DNA of 7,275 nt from Bacteroidota bacterium. GTDB taxonomy: Bacteria; Bacteroidota; Bacteroidia; Flavobacteriales_D; JABDKJ01. Under the pieces are notes generated by a model. The model saw only the letters and a program-made list of their open reading frames with translations, did not search any database and was not told the DNA's origin. Where the stretch lies: contig JAQCAN010000120.1 in assembly GCA_027621335.1 (NCBI GenBank), positions 1-7,275 on the forward strand. The letters run 5' to 3'. The translations under genes were made by a program, and so were the position numbers. Positions 6,340 to 7,275 of this stretch are shown in pieces. Each line of letters starts with the position of its first letter. Position 1 is the first letter of the stretch.

Positions 6340-7275
6340 ATGATTTTCGATTTGGACATGATCAAGGCAGTTTACAAGGGTTTCCCTGAGCGCGTCAATG
6401 CCGCCAGAGCCACTTTGGACAAGCCACTGACTCTTGCCGAGAAGATTCTCTATACTCACCTATGGGATGGGAAGGCCACTGAGGCTTTCGAGCGTGGAAA
6501 GAGCTATGTAGACTTCGCACCGGACCGCGTGGCCATGCAAGATGCCACGGCTCAAATGGCCTTACTGCAATTCATGAGCTCAGGGCGAAGCAAAGTGGCA
6601 GTACCAAGTACCGTCCACTGTGACCACCTCATCCAGGCGCGTGTCAATGCCGATAAGGACATGCAAGACGCATTGAATAAGAACAATGAGGTCTTCCAAT
6701 TCCTAGAGTCTGTCTCCAACAAGTACGGTATTGGATTCTGGAAGCCAGGGGCTGGTATCATCCACCAGGTCGTACTGGAGAACTATGCCTTCCCTGGAGG
6801 AATGATGATCGGAACGGATTCCCATACGGTAAATGCCGGAGGATTGGGAATGGTGGCCATCGGAGTCGGTGGAGCTGATGCGGTGGACGTGATGGCGGGT
6901 ATGCCTTGGGAGCTCAAGTTCCCGAAGCTGATCGGAGTGAAACTCACTGGACGATTGGATGGTTGGACCAGCTCCAAGGATGTCATCCTGAAAGTAGCTG
7001 GCATCTTGACTGTAAAAGGAGGAACAGGAGCTATTGTAGAGTACTTTGGACCAGGTGCTGAATCCATGTCCTGCACAGGAAAAGGAACCATCTGTAACAT
7101 GGGAGCTGAGATCGGTGCCACGACCTCCACTTTCGGCTATGACGACTCCATGAGCCGTTATTTGAGAGCAACAGGTCGTGCAGACATCGCTGCTGAAGCG
7201 GATAAGATCAAGGAACACCTTACTGGAGATGCCGAAGTCTATGCACATCCTGAGAAGTACTTCGATCAAGTCATT
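6340..7275 (+). CDS. acn: aconitate hydratase (mitochondrial-type), 5' part only
   Basis: Aconitase converts citrate to isocitrate through cis-aconitate in the TCA cycle, in the cytoplasm, with a [4Fe-4S] cluster. The 312 codons present align by eye with animal mitochondrial aconitase almost without gaps. Landmarks are MQDATAQMA (66-74), VPSTVHCDH (88-96, with the catalytic-region His), GFWKPGAGIIHQ (132-143), GTDSHT (158-163, the substrate-binding Asp-Ser-His), GVGGADAVDVMAG (175-187), ILKVAGILTVKGGTGAIVEY (216-235) and TICNMGAEIGATTS (250-263). The three cluster cysteines of the family (in GSCTNSS-type and CGPC-type motifs) come later and lie outside the window, so cluster binding cannot be checked. 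The frame is open to the last base; about 440 more residues are expected. The ATG at 6340 matches the bacterial N-terminus and no Shine-Dalgarno sequence precedes it. It sits after a terminator and 251 bp of gap, so it is probably transcribed on its own. Confidence 0.97.
   Translation, partial: MIFDLDMIKAVYKGFPERVNAARATLDKPLTLAEKILYTHLWDGKATEAFERGKSYVDFAPDRVAMQDATAQMALLQFMSSGRSKVAVPSTVHCDHLIQARVNADKDMQDALNKNNEVFQFLESVSNKYGIGFWKPGAGIIHQVVLENYAFPGGMMIGTDSHTVNAGGLGMVAIGVGGADAVDVMAGMPWELKFPKLIGVKLTGRLDGWTSSKDVILKVAGILTVKGGTGAIVEYFGPGAESMSCTGKGTICNMGAEIGATTSTFGYDDSMSRYLRATGRADIAAEADKIKEHLTGDAEVYAHPEKYFDQVI

Noticed and set aside
6703..7269. Long open frames on the - strand (188 and 115 codons)
   Set aside because: Both are antisense to aconitase, which is unmistakable on the + strand, and their translations are low-complexity and Ser/His- or Pro-rich.

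Overview
The window looks like chromosomal DNA from a member of the Bacteroidota, probably Flavobacteriia or a relative. The evidence is a TonB-dependent receptor with an N-terminal carboxypeptidase-regulatory-like domain, a DUF2490-type outer-membrane protein, a mitochondrial-type aconitase, and start sites without clear Shine-Dalgarno sequences. GC content is moderate. No phage genes, transposase, CRISPR array, rRNA or tRNA was seen.

Layout. (1) 23-913 (+) encodes a six-segment inner-membrane protein of unknown function. (2) The 259 bp gap 914-1172 separates two convergent genes. It holds a cluster of ACGTA half-sites arranged as inverted repeats (923-975), a stretch that can fold into several helices (about 986-1141) and a strong intrinsic terminator (1148-1173, + strand). 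This may be a long 3' UTR or a small-RNA gene. (3) 1173-2009 (-) is a glycosyltransferase of the 'putative rhamnosyl transferase' type. (4) 2246-4618 (-) is a complete 790-residue TonB-dependent receptor without a SusD partner in the window. (5) Divergent from it, 4797-5417 (+) encodes a secreted protein with two apparent PepSY-like repeats. It overlaps by 4 nt a DUF2490-type outer-membrane protein (5414-6088, +) whose only usable start is TTG. (6) 6340-7275 (+) is the first 312 codons of aconitate hydratase, cut by the window edge.

How the genes may work together. The receptor, the PepSY-like protein and the DUF2490 protein form a divergent envelope module around a 178 bp control region with an 8 bp perfect inverted repeat (4667-4696). 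The receptor would be the energised outer-membrane gate, and the two exported proteins may be co-regulated accessories; the substrate cannot be told from sequence. The membrane protein, glycosyltransferase and aconitase look like unrelated neighbours. The points most worth a second look are the structured, terminated gap with its ACGTA cluster, and the forced TTG start in the TTGA overlap. I see no strong case for a wholly new multi-gene system.
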